Positions 18,514 to 29,644 of a stretch of DNA of 64,000 nucleotides are shown here, piece by piece. The first letter of the stretch is position 1. Each line of letters opens with the position of its first letter. The stretch spans positions 661,244-725,243 of the forward strand of contig QQUA01000006.1 in the NCBI GenBank assembly GCA_008501825.1, read 5' to 3'. The notes under the pieces were generated by a model. The model was not told where the DNA came from and made no database searches. It worked only from the letters and a program-made list of their open reading frames with translations. The translations under genes and the position numbers were made by a program. This DNA comes from Planctomycetota bacterium (GTDB lineage: Bacteria; Planctomycetota; UBA1135).

Positions 18514-19479
18514 TTGTTGTACATAGAGTGGATCAGTTGTTTTCTTCTTTCGGTGACTTGCCCAGCAGGCGGCCCCTCACCTCAGGGGGAGGAGTTTCTC
18601 CAAGAGCCAGCTGAGGTGGTCGAATCTGCCGAAAAAACCTTGGTTTGGCGAGGGTGCGGTATCTCCAAAGTTGCTTTCGTTGAGAAAGCTGCTCGCCAAT
18701 TCAGCCGGGAAACCGGCATCTCCATTCGCCTGTCCGGGGGCGGCGCGGCCTTGGGAATCCAGGCCACTGCCGAGGGCGGGGCGGATTTCGGCGGTTCTTG
18801 CCGGGAATGCTTGGCAAAGAACGGTGAGTCCCAGTGGAACTTGAAGCTGACCATGGTGGCTTGGGATGCCCTTGCGGTCGTCGTGCATCCGGACAATCCC
18901 CTGGACTCGATGACCAAGGAGCAGTTGGTCGCCGTCTTGCAGCAGGAAGTATCCAACTGGCGGGAATTGGGAGGCGAGGATCAGCCGATCGTGGCTTTGG
19001 CTCGGAAGGGCAAAGTGTCCGGGGTGGGATACATGGCTCGGCTTTTGATTTTCGGCGACCCGGAGGCGGATTTTGGCCCTCGGGTCATTCGGTTGCCCAG
19101 CAGCGGGCCATTGGAAAAGAGCTGTGAGCGAATTCCGAATGCCGTGGCGATTACCGGAGTTTCCAGCGCCCGGCGGCGGAATCTAAAAATTCTGGCCGTG
19201 GATGGGATCCTGCCGACGCCGCAAAACATTGCCGCCGGTCGATATCCATTTTTTCGACCTCTTTATCTCGTACACCGGCCCACGCCCAGCCCGGAAGTGC
19301 AGCAGTTTCTGGATTGGATCCTGAGCGAAAGTGGGCAAAAAGTTGTGCAAGAGGCAGGTAGCGTCACCCTCCAACAAGGTTTGGGTCTGATGGGAAAATA
19401 CTGCCATTTCGACGACAAAAGCCGGATCCAAAATTTCCAGGAATTGGAATTGCAATGGAAAGCATCTCTCCAAAAGTGA
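18514..19479 (+). CDS. PstS-like periplasmic substrate-binding protein
   Basis: 321 residues starting at TTG (18514), chosen for the AAGGGGGGA just upstream. The N-terminus carries a hydrophobic signal ending in SVTC, possibly a lipoprotein. The mature part is the phosphate/oxyanion-type type-2 periplasmic binding fold: LVWRGCGISKVAFVEKAAR, then SGGGAALGIQATAEGGADFGGS, a SCRE segment, and a C-terminal FLDWILSESGQKVVQEAG typical of PstS-like proteins. No ABC permease genes follow. Instead a histidine kinase starts 3 bases downstream, so the protein probably serves as the ligand receptor of that kinase. Confidence 0.8.
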   Translation: MLYIEWISCFLLSVTCPAGGPSPQGEEFLQEPAEVVESAEKTLVWRGCGISKVAFVEKAARQFSRETGISIRLSGGGAALGIQATAEGGADFGGSCRECLAKNGESQWNLKLTMVAWDALAVVVHPDNPLDSMTKEQLVAVLQQEVSNWRELGGEDQPIVALARKGKVSGVGYMARLLIFGDPEADFGPRVIRLPSSGPLEKSCERIPNAVAITGVSSARRRNLKILAVDGILPTPQNIAAGRYPFFRPLYLVHRPTPSPEVQQFLDWILSESGQKVVQEAGSVTLQQGLGLMGKYCHFDDKSRIQNFQELELQWKASLQK

Positions 19480-19482
19480 CCC

Positions 19483-22137
19483 ATGCGATTGGCCAATAAG
19501 TTCCTGCTTTTTTTAGTACTTCCCCTGTTCCTTTTTGGGGTAGTGGCGGGAACCTTGTATTTCGTCAGACAAAAGCCGCGGCTGCTGAGCCAACATGAAA
19601 AAGAACTTGAGCAGGCGGCGAAGGTCAGCTTGGAGCTGCTTGACGGTCGAGTTGGCAGCTTCGAAGCAATTGCTTCGACCATTTTGCATCAGGATGAGCT
19701 AGGCACCTACCTCATGTACGCATTTAGCGGCGTCTATGATGAAGCTGAAAGATATCGCCAGGGCATCGAGGCTTCGGCTATTAGCTGGCAAGGAATTCTA
19801 CCGGAAATCCACTCCTTGGAGATCTTCGATGCCAAGGGTCAGCGCTTTCTCGCAGTTCTGGATAACAATAAGACATTTAAAAAGAACTCGGCCGCTGGCA
19901 TGAGATGGTTTTGGAAAGCGCTGCAGGGGCGATCGGTGTTTTCTTGGGAGGAGCAAGGCGACAAACTGAGGATTTCGGTTGGAGGAAACGGGGCTGGTTC
20001 CATTCCCTCGGTGGTTTCCCTCGTAGTCCACTTTGACAAAGTGGCTTCTCCTGCTTTGGGCTTCTTGAGTGGCGGTTTGACTGAAGTTCATGCCCGCATC
20101 AATGACGGCAAAGGAAAGCTCCGCGGCCAAGCCGGGGTCGGCCAGGAAGGAAACAATCTGAGCGAGCGTTTTCCTCTGAAAAGGATCCCCGGCGAGTTAG
20201 TCGTACAACAGCCTCTTGAGGTGGCTCTCGCCGATCTGAATCAATTCGCCGTCGTCGGAGGTTTAGTATTCCTGGGGACTTTTGGATTGCTCTCTGCGGC
20301 GTTGTATTGGGGCTTGAGAAGGATCATCTTAAAACCGGTTTACCGAATCATGTCGATTATCGATCGATCCAATGATCCAAGCCAGATCCGTTGGCCGAAG
20401 CAGGGCCAGAGGGATGAAATCCAGATTTTGGAAGGCAGCTTGAAGGCTGCGATCGCCAGTTCTGAACAAGCTCAGGCCCGTTTGCGGCAGTTGAACCATA
20501 CCTTGGAGCAACGAGTTCAAGAGCGGACCCAGGAACTTGAAGAAGCCAGAGATCGAGCCGACGCAGCCAACCATGCCAAGAGTCAGTTCCTGGCGAACAT
20601 GAGCCATGAAATTCGGACTCCGATGAACGGGATCATCGGCATGGCCAACCTATTGAGAGAAACAACTCTTTCCTCGGAGCAAGCTGAGTTCAATGAGGTC
20701 ATTTGCAATTCGTCGGAGTCATTATTAGCCATCATCAACGACGTTTTGGATTTCTCCAAAATCGAGGCTGGACGGCTTGAACTTGAAGAGCTCAGCTTCG
20801 ATTTGCGGAAACTATGCGAGGATTGCGCTGAGACCGTGGCGGGGATCGCTCACCGCAAAGGCCTGGAGTTGACTTGTTTGGTGGATCCATCTTTGGACAC
20901 CGAAATCGTGGGAGACCCGGTCCGAGTCCGGCAGGTCCTGTTGAATCTGCTGAGTAATGCGATCAAGTTTACCGAGAGTGGAGAAGTCATCCTTCGTTTG
21001 AGCAAGGAGCGCCGGGCGGCGGGCCGGCTAAAACTCAAATTTGACGTACAAGACACCGGAATCGGAATTTCTCCTGAAGCTCAACGAAGGATTTTCGAGA
21101 GTTTTTCTCAAGAAGACAGTTCCACTACAAGGAAATATGGCGGCACCGGGCTCGGTTTGAGCATTTGTCAAAAACTGGTCGAACTGATGGGAGGAGTGCT
21201 GACCGTGGACAGCTATCCGGGCCGCGGATCCACCTTCAGCTTCACGGTGGTATTCTCCACTGGCGATGCATTGGGGAGTCAGGAGAATTGGAACTATCCG
21301 GCCTTGCGAGGGAAGCGGGCTTTGATCGTGGATGATAATGAAACCAACCGATATTTCTTGCGCCATTTACTTCAGCGCTGGAATATGGATTCAGTTGAAT
21401 GTTCTTCAGGAGAAGATGCGCTGATGGCCGTCCGTGCTTCTGAAGAAAATGACCAACTCTTTGATTTGGCCCTGCTGGATTTCCAGATGCCGGGCATGGA
21501 TGGAATGGAGTTGGCTCGGCGAATATCTCAACTCGAGCTTAGAAGGCCGATTCCCACGGTTCTTCTTTCTTCGGTTTCGGCGGACGCTATCGCCGAGCAT
21601 GCTCTGGAAAGTGGAATCTCCGTGCGGCTCATGAAACCGATTCGGCCTCGAGCTTTGGGAAAGCAGCTTTCCGAGTTGTTGCAGCGAGGCCCGAAACCGC
21701 GGCTCCCAGAATTGGAGGAGATTGCGGTGCAAGAACCTCAACTAAGCTGCAATACTTCCGACAAAAGAATTCTTCTCGCTGATGACAATCCGGTGAATCA
21801 GAGAGTCGGATTGCGCCAACTTCAAAAGCTCGGCTACGGTGCGACTCTGGCCGGAAATGGGCAAGAAGTGCTTCAGCTTCTGGAGAAGGAAAAATTCGAC
21901 CTTATTCTGATGGATTGTCAGATGCCGATTCTGGATGGATATGAGGCCACGCGAAAAATTCGAAGTTGTGGGCGGCCTTATGCCGAGATGACTATCATTG
22001 CGATGACTGCCAATGCGATGGAGGGTGACCGGCAACGTTGCTTGGATGCCGGTATGGATGACTATTTGGCCAAACCGGTTCGCATGGAGGAATTGCAATC
22101 CCTTCTAGCCCAGTGGCTGTCCAAGGAGCAGGTCTGA
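19483..22137 (+). CDS. Hybrid sensor histidine kinase with two receiver domains
   Basis: 884 residues. TM1 is at ~7-27 and a periplasmic sensor domain spans ~30-255. TM2 at ~256-278 is followed by a HAMP-like linker and coiled coil. HisKA carries the phospho-acceptor H375 in [18 protein letters not shown]. The HATPase has N ([11 protein letters not shown]), G1 (DTGIGI) and G2 (GTGLGLSI) boxes. Two receiver domains (~605-725 and ~760-880) have DD, D ([22 protein letters not shown]) and K ([15 protein letters not shown]). There is no DNA-binding output, so a separate Hpt or regulator is expected. Coupling to the PstS-like gene 3 bases upstream suggests ligand sensing through that binding protein. 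Confidence 0.9.
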   Translation: MRLANKFLLFLVLPLFLFGVVAGTLYFVRQKPRLLSQHEKELEQAAKVSLELLDGRVGSFEAIASTILHQDELGTYLMYAFSGVYDEAERYRQGIEASAISWQGILPEIHSLEIFDAKGQRFLAVLDNNKTFKKNSAAGMRWFWKALQGRSVFSWEEQGDKLRISVGGNGAGSIPSVVSLVVHFDKVASPALGFLSGGLTEVHARINDGKGKLRGQAGVGQEGNNLSERFPLKRIPGELVVQQPLEVALADLNQFAVVGGLVFLGTFGLLSAALYWGLRRIILKPVYRIMSIIDRSNDPSQIRWPKQGQRDEIQILEGSLKAAIASSEQAQARLRQLNHTLEQRVQERTQELEEARDRADAANHAKSQFLANMSHEIRTPMNGIIGMANLLRETTLSSEQAEFNEVICNSSESLLAIINDVLDFSKIEAGRLELEELSFDLRKLCEDCAETVAGIAHRKGLELTCLVDPSLDTEIVGDPVRVRQVLLNLLSNAIKFTESGEVILRLSKERRAAGRLKLKFDVQDTGIGISPEAQRRIFESFSQEDSSTTRKYGGTGLGLSICQKLVELMGGVLTVDSYPGRGSTFSFTVVFSTGDALGSQENWNYPALRGKRALIVDDNETNRYFLRHLLQRWNMDSVECSSGEDALMAVRASEENDQLFDLALLDFQMPGMDGMELARRISQLELRRPIPTVLLSSVSADAIAEHALESGISVRLMKPIRPRALGKQLSELLQRGPKPRLPELEEIAVQEPQLSCNTSDKRILLADDNPVNQRVGLRQLQKLGYGATLAGNGQEVLQLLEKEKFDLILMDCQMPILDGYEATRKIRSCGRPYAEMTIIAMTANAMEGDRQRCLDAGMDDYLAKPVRMEELQSLLAQWLSKEQV

Positions 22138-22167
22138 TTCAGTTTCACTGCCAGCAGAGTTTGAGGT

Positions 22168-23628
22168 TCAGGCAAGCAGTTTCTGAATGAGTTCTCCGTG
22201 AACATCGGTGAGGCGAAACTCCCGTCCTTGGAAAAAGAAGGTCAGTTTCGTGTGGTCGATTCCCAACAAGTGGAGCATGGTGGCGTGCAAATCGTGCACG
22301 GAAACTTTGTCTTCGACCACGTGATAACCGAGTTCGTCGGTGGCGCCCATGGCATATCCGGCTTTGATTCCGCCGCCGGCCAGCCACATGGTAAAGGCAT
22401 GGCCGTGGTGGTCGCGTCCTAGGAATTTGGAGCCGTCCCGCTCTTCGTTCATCGGTGTGCGACCGAATTCCCCGCCCCAAACCACCAGGGTGTCTTCAAG
22501 CAGCCCGCGTTCCTTTAAGTCTTGAACCAGAGCTACGCTGGCTTGATCCGTTTCACGGCATCTCTTGGGAAGAGAAGTCACGATGTCATCATGGCTTCCG
22601 GTGCCGTGGCTGTCCCAACCCCAATGATAGAGCTGGACGAAGCGGACTCCCCGCTCCACCAACCGGCGGGCAAGCAGGCAATTTCGGGCAAAGGAAGGCT
22701 GATCCGGTTGCACTCCGTAACGATCGAGAGTGGCTTTTGATTCGCGATTGAAGTCGACCAGCTCAGGTACGCTGGCTTGCATGCGATAAGAGAGTTCGTA
22801 TTGGGCGATTCGCGTTTGGATTTCGGGATCTCCCAACTCCTGATATCGCTGCTGGTTCAATTCTTTCAAAGCGTCCAGGGTGCGTCGCCGGCCTGCCCGA
22901 TCCATTCCCGAAGGATCGGAAAGATACAAGACCGGATCTCCTTGGGAGCGGAAACGAACTCCTTGATGCATGGTGGGCAAAAACCCGCTTCCCCAGCAAG
23001 AAGCCCCGCCGGAAGGTGCGAATTGGCCGGAAAGCAAGACTACGAATGCGGGAAGGTCTTGGTTTTCCGTCCCCAAGCCGTAACTCAACCACGAACCCAT
23101 GCTTGGTCTTCCCACCAATTGATGGCCGGTATTCATGAATAACTGAGCCGGAGCATGGTTGAACTGAGTGGTATAAAGGGAGCGGACGATGGAGATTTCG
23201 TCGGCGATTTTGCTTAGGTTGGGCAGGAGTTCAGAGATTAACTGGCCGGATTCACCGTGTCGGGAAAATTGGTATGGGGAACCGAGAATCTTGGGAACGC
23301 CTTTGATGAAAGCGAAGCGTTCCATTTGAATCAGATCGGTGTCGACTTTCTCACCGTCCAATTGTTGCAATTTCGGTTTGTGATCGAACAGGTCCAGTTG
23401 CGATGGTGCTCCAGCCATGTGGAGCCAAATCACTCGCTTGGCCTTTGCCTGGTAGTTGGGAAAGGGGGGGCTTTCCTGCTCAGGCTCTTGGGCGGCGGAT
23501 AAGTCTCGCTGCAGGAGGCTGGCCAAAGCCAGGCCGCCTAAACCGGTGGAGCACTTCTGGAGAAAATGGCGCCGGTGAGCCAGGCGTTGTTTTTCTTGGC
23601 GGGGAGTTTCCATCTCGGCTTGGTTCAA
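22168..23628 (-). CDS. DUF1501 family protein
   Basis: 486 residues. It starts with a Tat-like signal ([24 protein letters not shown]), followed by the DUF1501 sulfatase-like fold: [39 protein letters not shown] and [13 protein letters not shown], where His/Asp residues resemble an alkaline-phosphatase-type metal site. DUF1501 genes are hugely expanded in planctomycetes and nearly always sit next to a PSD1/DUF1549-DUF1553 gene, as here (ATGA overlap at 23625-23628). The biochemical role is not established. Confidence 0.9.
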   Translation of the reverse strand: MNQAEMETPRQEKQRLAHRRHFLQKCSTGLGGLALASLLQRDLSAAQEPEQESPPFPNYQAKAKRVIWLHMAGAPSQLDLFDHKPKLQQLDGEKVDTDLIQMERFAFIKGVPKILGSPYQFSRHGESGQLISELLPNLSKIADEISIVRSLYTTQFNHAPAQLFMNTGHQLVGRPSMGSWLSYGLGTENQDLPAFVVLLSGQFAPSGGASCWGSGFLPTMHQGVRFRSQGDPVLYLSDPSGMDRAGRRRTLDALKELNQQRYQELGDPEIQTRIAQYELSYRMQASVPELVDFNRESKATLDRYGVQPDQPSFARNCLLARRLVERGVRFVQLYHWGWDSHGTGSHDDIVTSLPKRCRETDQASVALVQDLKERGLLEDTLVVWGGEFGRTPMNEERDGSKFLGRDHHGHAFTMWLAGGGIKAGYAMGATDELGYHVVEDKVSVHDLHATMLHLLGIDHTKLTFFFQGREFRLTDVHGELIQKLLA

Positions 23629-26600
23629 CTGCGGGTTAAAGTTTCATCCAAATTCAGCAGAACGTTGGCGATGACCGTCCAGGCGGCTAATTCAACCTCG
23701 TCATAATCCTGGGTCGGTTGCGGGCCGCCGTTCTCCGCCATTTGCATGGCGGCATCCGGATCCGATCGATAATAAGCAAGCTCTTGGGCAAAAAGCTGCA
23801 ACAAAACTTCCCGTTCCTGTGGTTTGGGTAGGCGGGACGTGCAGCGCAAAAAGCCGTGGTCGATTCTCTCCGCGGCGTCGGCTCCGGGAAGCTCCAACAT
23901 GCACCGGGCCAGGGCCGAAGCGGCTTCGACGAACACCGGATCGTTTAAAACCGCCAAGGCTTGCAAGGGAGTGTTGCTCTTTTCGCGCATGGTGATGCAA
24001 ACCTCGCGGCTGGGAGCATCAAAGAGCATAAAAGTGGGATACGGTGCAGTTCGGCGCCAGAAGGTGTACATCCCTCGGCGCCAACGATTGTCGTCCAACG
24101 CTGCGGTCCATTTCTCGCCGCTGTAGGTCATGGCCCAAGTGCCGTCAGGCTGCGGTGGAAACACGCTTGGGCCGCCGACTTTTTCAGTCAACAAACCGGA
24201 AGCCTGCAAGCAAAGGTCCCGGATGCCTTCGGCGGATAGGCGATAACGGGGCGCCCGAGCCATCCATAAGTTCAGCGGATCCGAAGCCAAGGCATCGGCG
24301 TCAACCTTTGCGCTTTGACGGTAGGCTGCGGATTCCAGAATCAGCCTTTCCAAATGGCGCAAGTTCCAACCGCTGTCCATCAATTCGGCGGCCAACCAAT
24401 CCAACAGCTCCGGATGAGTCGGACGGGCTCCTTGGGAACCGAAGTCTTCGATGGTCGAAACCAGCCCTTGGCCGAAGTAGGCCAACCACAAGCGATTGAC
24501 CAACACTCTGGCGGTTAGAGGATTGTCGCGGTCCACTAACCAGCGGGCCAAGTCCAATCGATTGGCAACCCGGTTTTCGGAAGCCGTGCCTTCCTTTGTA
24601 TCCGAATTTGAGGGAAGAGGGTGCAGGACTGCCGGAACCGCAGCTTGAACTTCATCCCCGGGAATGAGGAAATTTCCTTTCAGCATGACATGAGTCGCCC
24701 GGGTTTCGGGTCGCTCCGCCATGACCATCGCTTTTGGAATTTCGCTTCGAATTCGTTTTCGCTTGTTTTCAACTTCCTCAAAGGCTTTGGCGATTTGCCG
24801 GCCCTTGGGATGGACCTTTTGCCGATAGAATTCGCGCAGCTTTCTTTTATGACCATCGTGTCGCCGGCTTTCTTCAATTTGCAGAGCGTGAACCAGCGAA
24901 TAAGGCAACCGGTTCTCCGTCTTTCGGTCCATGGAGAATGCGAAAGCGTAATCTCCGCCGGTATTGACGATTTTCATCAACAGGTGGTTTTCACCGGCCT
25001 GCATTTCAACGGTGACCAAATCCTGATCCAAAGCGGCGCCCCGGGCCACGTTGTTGGCATGAACCAATTCGCCGTTCCACCAAAGCTTGATGGCGTCATC
25101 ACTGCCAAGGCGAAGGCGCAAGGGGCCCGGTTGGAAAGCCCGCACCGTTCGATAAAGATAAGTCGCTGCGCGGCCCCCTTGCAGGGCGTGAACTCGACCA
25201 TCTGTCCAATCCGGTCGATTGGTCCAATTCACCCGGTTCGCTCCCATGTCGGCCTGTAGATCCGGTGTCCCGGGCAATGTCAGTTCCGGGCCGTATGGCG
25301 TATCAAAGAGCGAGCCTTCCACTGGAGGCGGGAACGGACCAGCCACGTGCCAAGCATCAGCGATCGGCGGTGCAATCAAATGATGGAGGCCGAGATCATC
25401 GCTGAACCAAATCCGGAAGCGGCCGAGAGTGTGTTCGTGATAAGGACTCTGTTGCAAAAGCCGCAAGCGCAACTTTTGACCCGGGCGAGGCGTAAAGGGA
25501 GCTGCCGGGAACAACAACAACTCGTGAGGCCTGCCCAGTTGTCCGCCTACCGCCCAGCCGGTGTTCAAATCTCCATCCAGAACTTTCTCAGCCAGGAAGC
25601 CGTCCTTTTGTTCGTGATCCGCTTCCGCCGCAGTCAGCAAAATCGGATTGGAGCGGCCTTGCGGTCCCACGATTTCGGCTTGAACTTCACTGAGAACGAA
25701 GTTGCCGTTGCCAGCTCGGCCGGGGCCGTTGTAAGGCAAGTCTCCGTGGGTAAGGCATTCCAAGCGAATGGCGGCCACAAGGTCGCCATCGAGTTCATAT
25801 TCCACCTCATAGCGATTGGTTTTGGCCGGAGGCCCCGAGGCGACCAGGGAACCATCTCGTTGCGGCGTCAGTTGAACTCCGTGTTCCGCCTGGTATTGCA
25901 AGGCCTTGGCCCGGCGCCAAATACCGACCTCCGGCATCCTGTTGCGCAATTCCGCTTCCCATTGTCTTTGTTCTCGATCAAGCTCCGGGTCGTCTTGGCT
26001 GAGAGTTTTCTGTAGCGCCTCAAATTGGCGATCTAACTCCGCCAGTTCCAAGCTTTGCTCTTCAGTCGGCGCATTGAGCTCAGGTGCGGTTTGATTCCCA
26101 GTATCTTGAGTATTGTTGAAAAAAGCGAGGAACTGGTAATACTCCTTTTGGCTGAAGGGATCGTATTTGTGATTGTGGCAGGAAGCGCAGGCAAAAGTAG
26201 TACCCATCCATACGCTCATGGTGGTGTTGACCCGATCCATGACGGCTGCCACACGGAATTCTTCCGGATCAATGCCACCTTCCTGATTGATCATGGTATT
26301 GCGGTGGAAGCCGGTGGCAATGCGCTGTTCCAACGTCGGTTCGGGTAGAAGATCTCCGGCGATTTGTTCGATGGTGAATTGATCGAACGGCATGTTGTCT
26401 TGAAACGCCTGAATCACCCAATTGCGATATCGCCACATGACCCGGCGGCCGTCTTTTTCATAACCGTGGCTGTCGGCGTAGCGAGCCAAGTCCAGCCAGC
26501 GACTTGCATGGTGTTCAGCTCGAGCAGGGGAACTTAACAATCGATCCAGGCTTTCCTGCCAAGCTTCTTCCCCATCCATGGCAAGGAATCGTTGGATGTC

Positions 26601-27287
26601 GTCGGTGGTCGGCGGCAAACCGGTGACGTCAAGGTGGGCCCGCCGCAGCAAAGTGTTGGGATCGGCTTCCGGGTTGGGCTTCAGACCTTGGGCTTCCATG
26701 CCGGCGAGCAGGAATTGGTCGATCGGATTTCGAACCCAGGCCGCATCCTGTACTTTCGGAACAGGAGGCTTTTCCACCCGGTTGTAAGCCCAGTGGCGAA
26801 GGTGAACGGGAGAAGCTTCTTCTTCCTCCGCCTGGCCTTGAGGCCAATTAGCTCCCTGGTCCAGCCACTGCCTCAAAATCTCCACTTCCGCCGCCGGAAG
26901 AGGATCCTCGTCCGGGGGCATGCGATCGAATTCGTCCTCGACCACGATGCGCTGAAAAAACAGGCTCTCTTCGCTGTTTCCCGGCACGATGACCGGGTTC
27001 TTGCCAAACTTGGACCCAGCCAGGGCGGCCGCCCGTTGATCCAGGCGCAAGCCGGCCTTTTGCTTTTTCGCTCCATGGCAGGAGAAGCACCGGGCTTCCA
27101 GGATTGGCTGCACTTCCCGTAGGAAGTCCACTTTCTTCTCCCCGGTCGGGGCCGGTTCCTGAGCCAGCGCCGTAAGGCTGAGGAGAAGAAGTCCCGGAAC
27201 AAGGAACAGGAGGGGGAGGGAGGGCGGCTTCACACGGAGGAGAGAACGGGGACGTCGGAATAGTGGCCATAATAGCCTTGAACGCAA
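23625..27287 (-). CDS. PSD1 and planctomycete cytochrome c domain protein (DUF1549/DUF1553)
   Basis: 1220 residues. A signal peptide ([20 protein letters not shown]) is followed by a PSCyt1 haem-c segment with CFSCH (CxxCH), and [25 protein letters not shown]. The DUF1549 domain contains [16 protein letters not shown] and [20 protein letters not shown], a second CxxCH. The middle part is a beta-rich insertion. The C-terminal DUF1553 domain has [29 protein letters not shown] and [19 protein letters not shown]. It is cotranscribed with the DUF1501 gene. The function is unknown; polysaccharide use has been suggested for this pair. Confidence 0.9.
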   Translation of the reverse strand: MRSRLLWPLFRRPRSLLRVKPPSLPLLFLVPGLLLLSLTALAQEPAPTGEKKVDFLREVQPILEARCFSCHGAKKQKAGLRLDQRAAALAGSKFGKNPVIVPGNSEESLFFQRIVVEDEFDRMPPDEDPLPAAEVEILRQWLDQGANWPQGQAEEEEASPVHLRHWAYNRVEKPPVPKVQDAAWVRNPIDQFLLAGMEAQGLKPNPEADPNTLLRRAHLDVTGLPPTTDDIQRFLAMDGEEAWQESLDRLLSSPARAEHHASRWLDLARYADSHGYEKDGRRVMWRYRNWVIQAFQDNMPFDQFTIEQIAGDLLPEPTLEQRIATGFHRNTMINQEGGIDPEEFRVAAVMDRVNTTMSVWMGTTFACASCHNHKYDPFSQKEYYQFLAFFNNTQDTGNQTAPELNAPTEEQSLELAELDRQFEALQKTLSQDDPELDREQRQWEAELRNRMPEVGIWRRAKALQYQAEHGVQLTPQRDGSLVASGPPAKTNRYEVEYELDGDLVAAIRLECLTHGDLPYNGPGRAGNGNFVLSEVQAEIVGPQGRSNPILLTAAEADHEQKDGFLAEKVLDGDLNTGWAVGGQLGRPHELLLFPAAPFTPRPGQKLRLRLLQQSPYHEHTLGRFRIWFSDDLGLHHLIAPPIADAWHVAGPFPPPVEGSLFDTPYGPELTLPGTPDLQADMGANRVNWTNRPDWTDGRVHALQGGRAATYLYRTVRAFQPGPLRLRLGSDDAIKLWWNGELVHANNVARGAALDQDLVTVEMQAGENHLLMKIVNTGGDYAFAFSMDRKTENRLPYSLVHALQIEESRRHDGHKRKLREFYRQKVHPKGRQIAKAFEEVENKRKRIRSEIPKAMVMAERPETRATHVMLKGNFLIPGDEVQAAVPAVLHPLPSNSDTKEGTASENRVANRLDLARWLVDRDNPLTARVLVNRLWLAYFGQGLVSTIEDFGSQGARPTHPELLDWLAAELMDSGWNLRHLERLILESAAYRQSAKVDADALASDPLNLWMARAPRYRLSAEGIRDLCLQASGLLTEKVGGPSVFPPQPDGTWAMTYSGEKWTAALDDNRWRRGMYTFWRRTAPYPTFMLFDAPSREVCITMREKSNTPLQALAVLNDPVFVEAASALARCMLELPGADAAERIDHGFLRCTSRLPKPQEREVLLQLFAQELAYYRSDPDAAMQMAENGGPQPTQDYDEVELAAWTVIANVLLNLDETLTRS

Positions 27288-27365
27288 AGCCTGGCCGAAA
27301 GCCTACGCGCATTTTCGTTCAAAAAAAATAGTGGACGAGGCTGGTTTTTGTCTTATTCTTAGCAG

Positions 27366-28274
27366 GTGCAACACGATCTGGGAGATGATTGGGTCTCGAT
27401 CGGAGACACCTGCCGAGAAACGGGCTTAACCCCACATACTCTAAGAGTTTGGGAGAGGCGCTACGGTCGTCCCGTGCCTGAACGCCTGCCGTCCGGACAC
27501 CGGCGATTCCGACCTGAACAAGTCCGCTGGTTGCGACAGGTGGCTGAAGCCCTTTCCCTCGGCTTCCGGCCGGGGCGCATTCTCAAACTTTCGGACCAGG
27601 ACCTCCAGGAACTCCTGGAGCAGCACCGGCCGGCGCCGGTGAAAGAGCAGCGCTGGGCTCCCTTGCTGGAGCTGGTGCGAACTTACGACCGAGACCGCCT
27701 GGTCCAAGCCCTGAGCTTGGATTGGCGGGACAACGGCCCCCGCGCCTGTTTGAATCAGCTCATCGTGCCCCTGGTTCACGCCACCGGCCGAGCTTGGGCC
27801 GACGGCGAGTTGGAAGTTCGCCACGAGCATTTCCTGACTCAGGTTCTGGAAGATATGTTGCGTCGCTTCCGGGAAGACCAACCGCTTCGCAGCCAGGGAA
27901 CCACCGCCATCTTGGCGACTTTGGAAACCGAGGAACATGGGCTTGGTTTGCAGTTGGTGGCTTTGGTCTTTGCGCTCCATGGACTGAAGGCCTTGATCTT
28001 GGGCCCCGTAGTTCCGATGGCTCAAATCTTGGCGGCGGCCTCCGAGCATCCCCGGGCTTTGGTGGCGATCAGTGTTTCGCTTTCAACCGGAGGCCCGGCA
28101 ACTTCGAGGCAATTGGTACAGCTTCGAGATAAGTTGCCGCCTGGGACCGAACTCTTGGTCGGTGGTGAAGGTGCTCAGCGTTCCGGGCGAGGCCCCAAAG
28201 GCATTCATTTTTTCCAGAGCCTGGAAGGCTTGGACGTTTGGTTAACGGAGCGCTTTCCTCGAGGTGGAGCATGA
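27366..28274 (+). CDS. carH: CarH/LitR-type MerR regulator with B12-binding photoreceptor domain
   Basis: 302 residues. The N-terminal MerR helix-turn-helix is WVSIGDTCRETGLTPHTLRVWERRYG (9-34). The central helical B12-cap domain carries W144-x9-E154-H155, the W-x9-EH signature of CarH. The C-terminal cobalamin fold has ExHxxG as E189-x-H191-xx-G194, the variant typical of light-sensing CarH/LitR, with H191 the expected lower Co ligand. In CarH, adenosylcobalamin-bound tetramers repress in the dark and fall apart in light. A GTG start is used because no ATG precedes the HTH; a clear ribosome-binding site is missing. The next gene overlaps by ATGA, and a photolyase lies beyond it. Confidence 0.85.
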   Translation: MQHDLGDDWVSIGDTCRETGLTPHTLRVWERRYGRPVPERLPSGHRRFRPEQVRWLRQVAEALSLGFRPGRILKLSDQDLQELLEQHRPAPVKEQRWAPLLELVRTYDRDRLVQALSLDWRDNGPRACLNQLIVPLVHATGRAWADGELEVRHEHFLTQVLEDMLRRFREDQPLRSQGTTAILATLETEEHGLGLQLVALVFALHGLKALILGPVVPMAQILAAASEHPRALVAISVSLSTGGPATSRQLVQLRDKLPPGTELLVGGEGAQRSGRGPKGIHFFQSLEGLDVWLTERFPRGGA

Positions 28275-29635
28275 CTGTTTTCGAACGGCGCCTGGATTTG
28301 CCCGTGTCGCCGGAGGAAGCATTCGCTTGGCACGAACGGGATGGTGCCTTCGAACGTTTGGCTCCTCCTTGGGAGTCGATTCGTCTGCTGGAAAAGGAAG
28401 GCGGCATTCAGGTGGGGGATCGCCTGGTTTTGCGCCACCGGGTGGGGTGGTTGCCGGTCACTTGGGAAGCGGTTCACACGGCCTATCAGCCCGGCAGACT
28501 CTTTCGGGATGAACAAAAGCGAGGGCCCTTCTCTTCCTGGATCCATTCTCATGGCTTTGAACCGGGGCCGGGCGGTCAATGCCAGTTGTACGATCGGGTG
28601 GAATACCGTCTTCCCTTCCACGGACTCGCATCCAAAGTCGCCGGGAGTCTGGTGGATAAGAAGTTGCGCCGGTTGTTCGCCTATCGGCATCGGATTACTC
28701 TTCAGGATTTGCTCGATCACAAGCAACACGGTTGTCGAAACATGAAAATTGCCATCAGTGGAGCCAGTGGATTGGTGGGTTCCAGCTTGGAACCTTTTTT
28801 GAGTACCGCCGGACATGAGGTGAAGGCCTTGGTCCGCCCGGGTTCCTCCAGGGAAGGCATCCCCTGGGATCCGGCTAGGTCCGAGTTGGACTTGGCCGCA
28901 TTGGAAGGAATGGACGCCGTGGTGCACCTTGCCGGCGAGAACATTGCCGCAGGCCGCTGGAGCGACCGGCAAAAGAAGCGGATTCTGGACAGTCGAGTTC
29001 AAGGAACTCGCGTGCTTGCCGAAGGCTTGGCGTCCTTGCAAAATCCGCCGAAGGTTTTGGTTTGCGCTTCCGCGGTCGGCTTCTATGGAGACACCGGAGA
29101 GACTGTGGTTGACGAATCGCAATCTTCCGGAGAAGGTTTTTTGCCGCAAGTTTGTCAGGCTTGGGAGGAAGCTGCCGAACCGGCAAAGCGAGCGGGAATT
29201 CGAGTGGTTCACTTGCGTTTCGGTGTTATCCTGAGCCCCTCCGGAGGTGCTTTAAAACGCATGTTGCCGCCGTTTCGGTTCGGCTTAGGCGGTCGTTTGG
29301 GTTCCGGCAACCAGTGGATGAGCTGGATCAGCCTGGAAGATGCGTCGGCTTCGGTTCTACACGCGATCGCCGATCAAGAATTACATGGGGCGGTAAACGT
29401 GGTGGCCCCTGACCCGATCCGAAACAGGGATTTCACCAAAGTTTTGGGCAAAGTGCTTCGGCGCCCGACCGCCTTTCCACTGCCCGCTTTCGTAGTGCGA
29501 ACCTTGTTTGGCGAGATGGGGCAAGATTTATTGTTGGCCGGCTCCGGGATTCGCCCGAGCAAACTCCTGGCCGGCGGTTTTCGTTACCGCCATCCCGAAT
29601 TGGAAGGAGCCTTGCGGAGTATGCTTGGACGTTGA
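28271..29635 (+). CDS. TIGR01777-family SDR oxidoreductase with N-terminal SRPBCC domain
   Basis: 454 residues. Residues 1-150 are a START/SRPBCC-like ligand-binding domain (PVSPEEAFAWHERDGAFERLAPPWE..). From M158 an NAD(P)-binding extended-SDR domain begins with ISGASGLVG and continues through DAVVHLAGENIAAGRWS, SRVQGTRVLAEGLA and CASAVGFYGDTG, the hallmark of TIGR01777. The ATG overlaps the stop of the CarH-like gene (28271-28274), so they are coupled. This family is recurrent in light-inducible loci with photolyase and B12 regulators. The substrate is unknown. Confidence 0.85.
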   Translation: MTVFERRLDLPVSPEEAFAWHERDGAFERLAPPWESIRLLEKEGGIQVGDRLVLRHRVGWLPVTWEAVHTAYQPGRLFRDEQKRGPFSSWIHSHGFEPGPGGQCQLYDRVEYRLPFHGLASKVAGSLVDKKLRRLFAYRHRITLQDLLDHKQHGCRNMKIAISGASGLVGSSLEPFLSTAGHEVKALVRPGSSREGIPWDPARSELDLAALEGMDAVVHLAGENIAAGRWSDRQKKRILDSRVQGTRVLAEGLASLQNPPKVLVCASAVGFYGDTGETVVDESQSSGEGFLPQVCQAWEEAAEPAKRAGIRVVHLRFGVILSPSGGALKRMLPPFRFGLGGRLGSGNQWMSWISLEDASASVLHAIADQELHGAVNVVAPDPIRNRDFTKVLGKVLRRPTAFPLPAFVVRTLFGEMGQDLLLAGSGIRPSKLLAGGFRYRHPELEGALRSMLGR

Positions 29636-29644
29636 TCGCATGTT

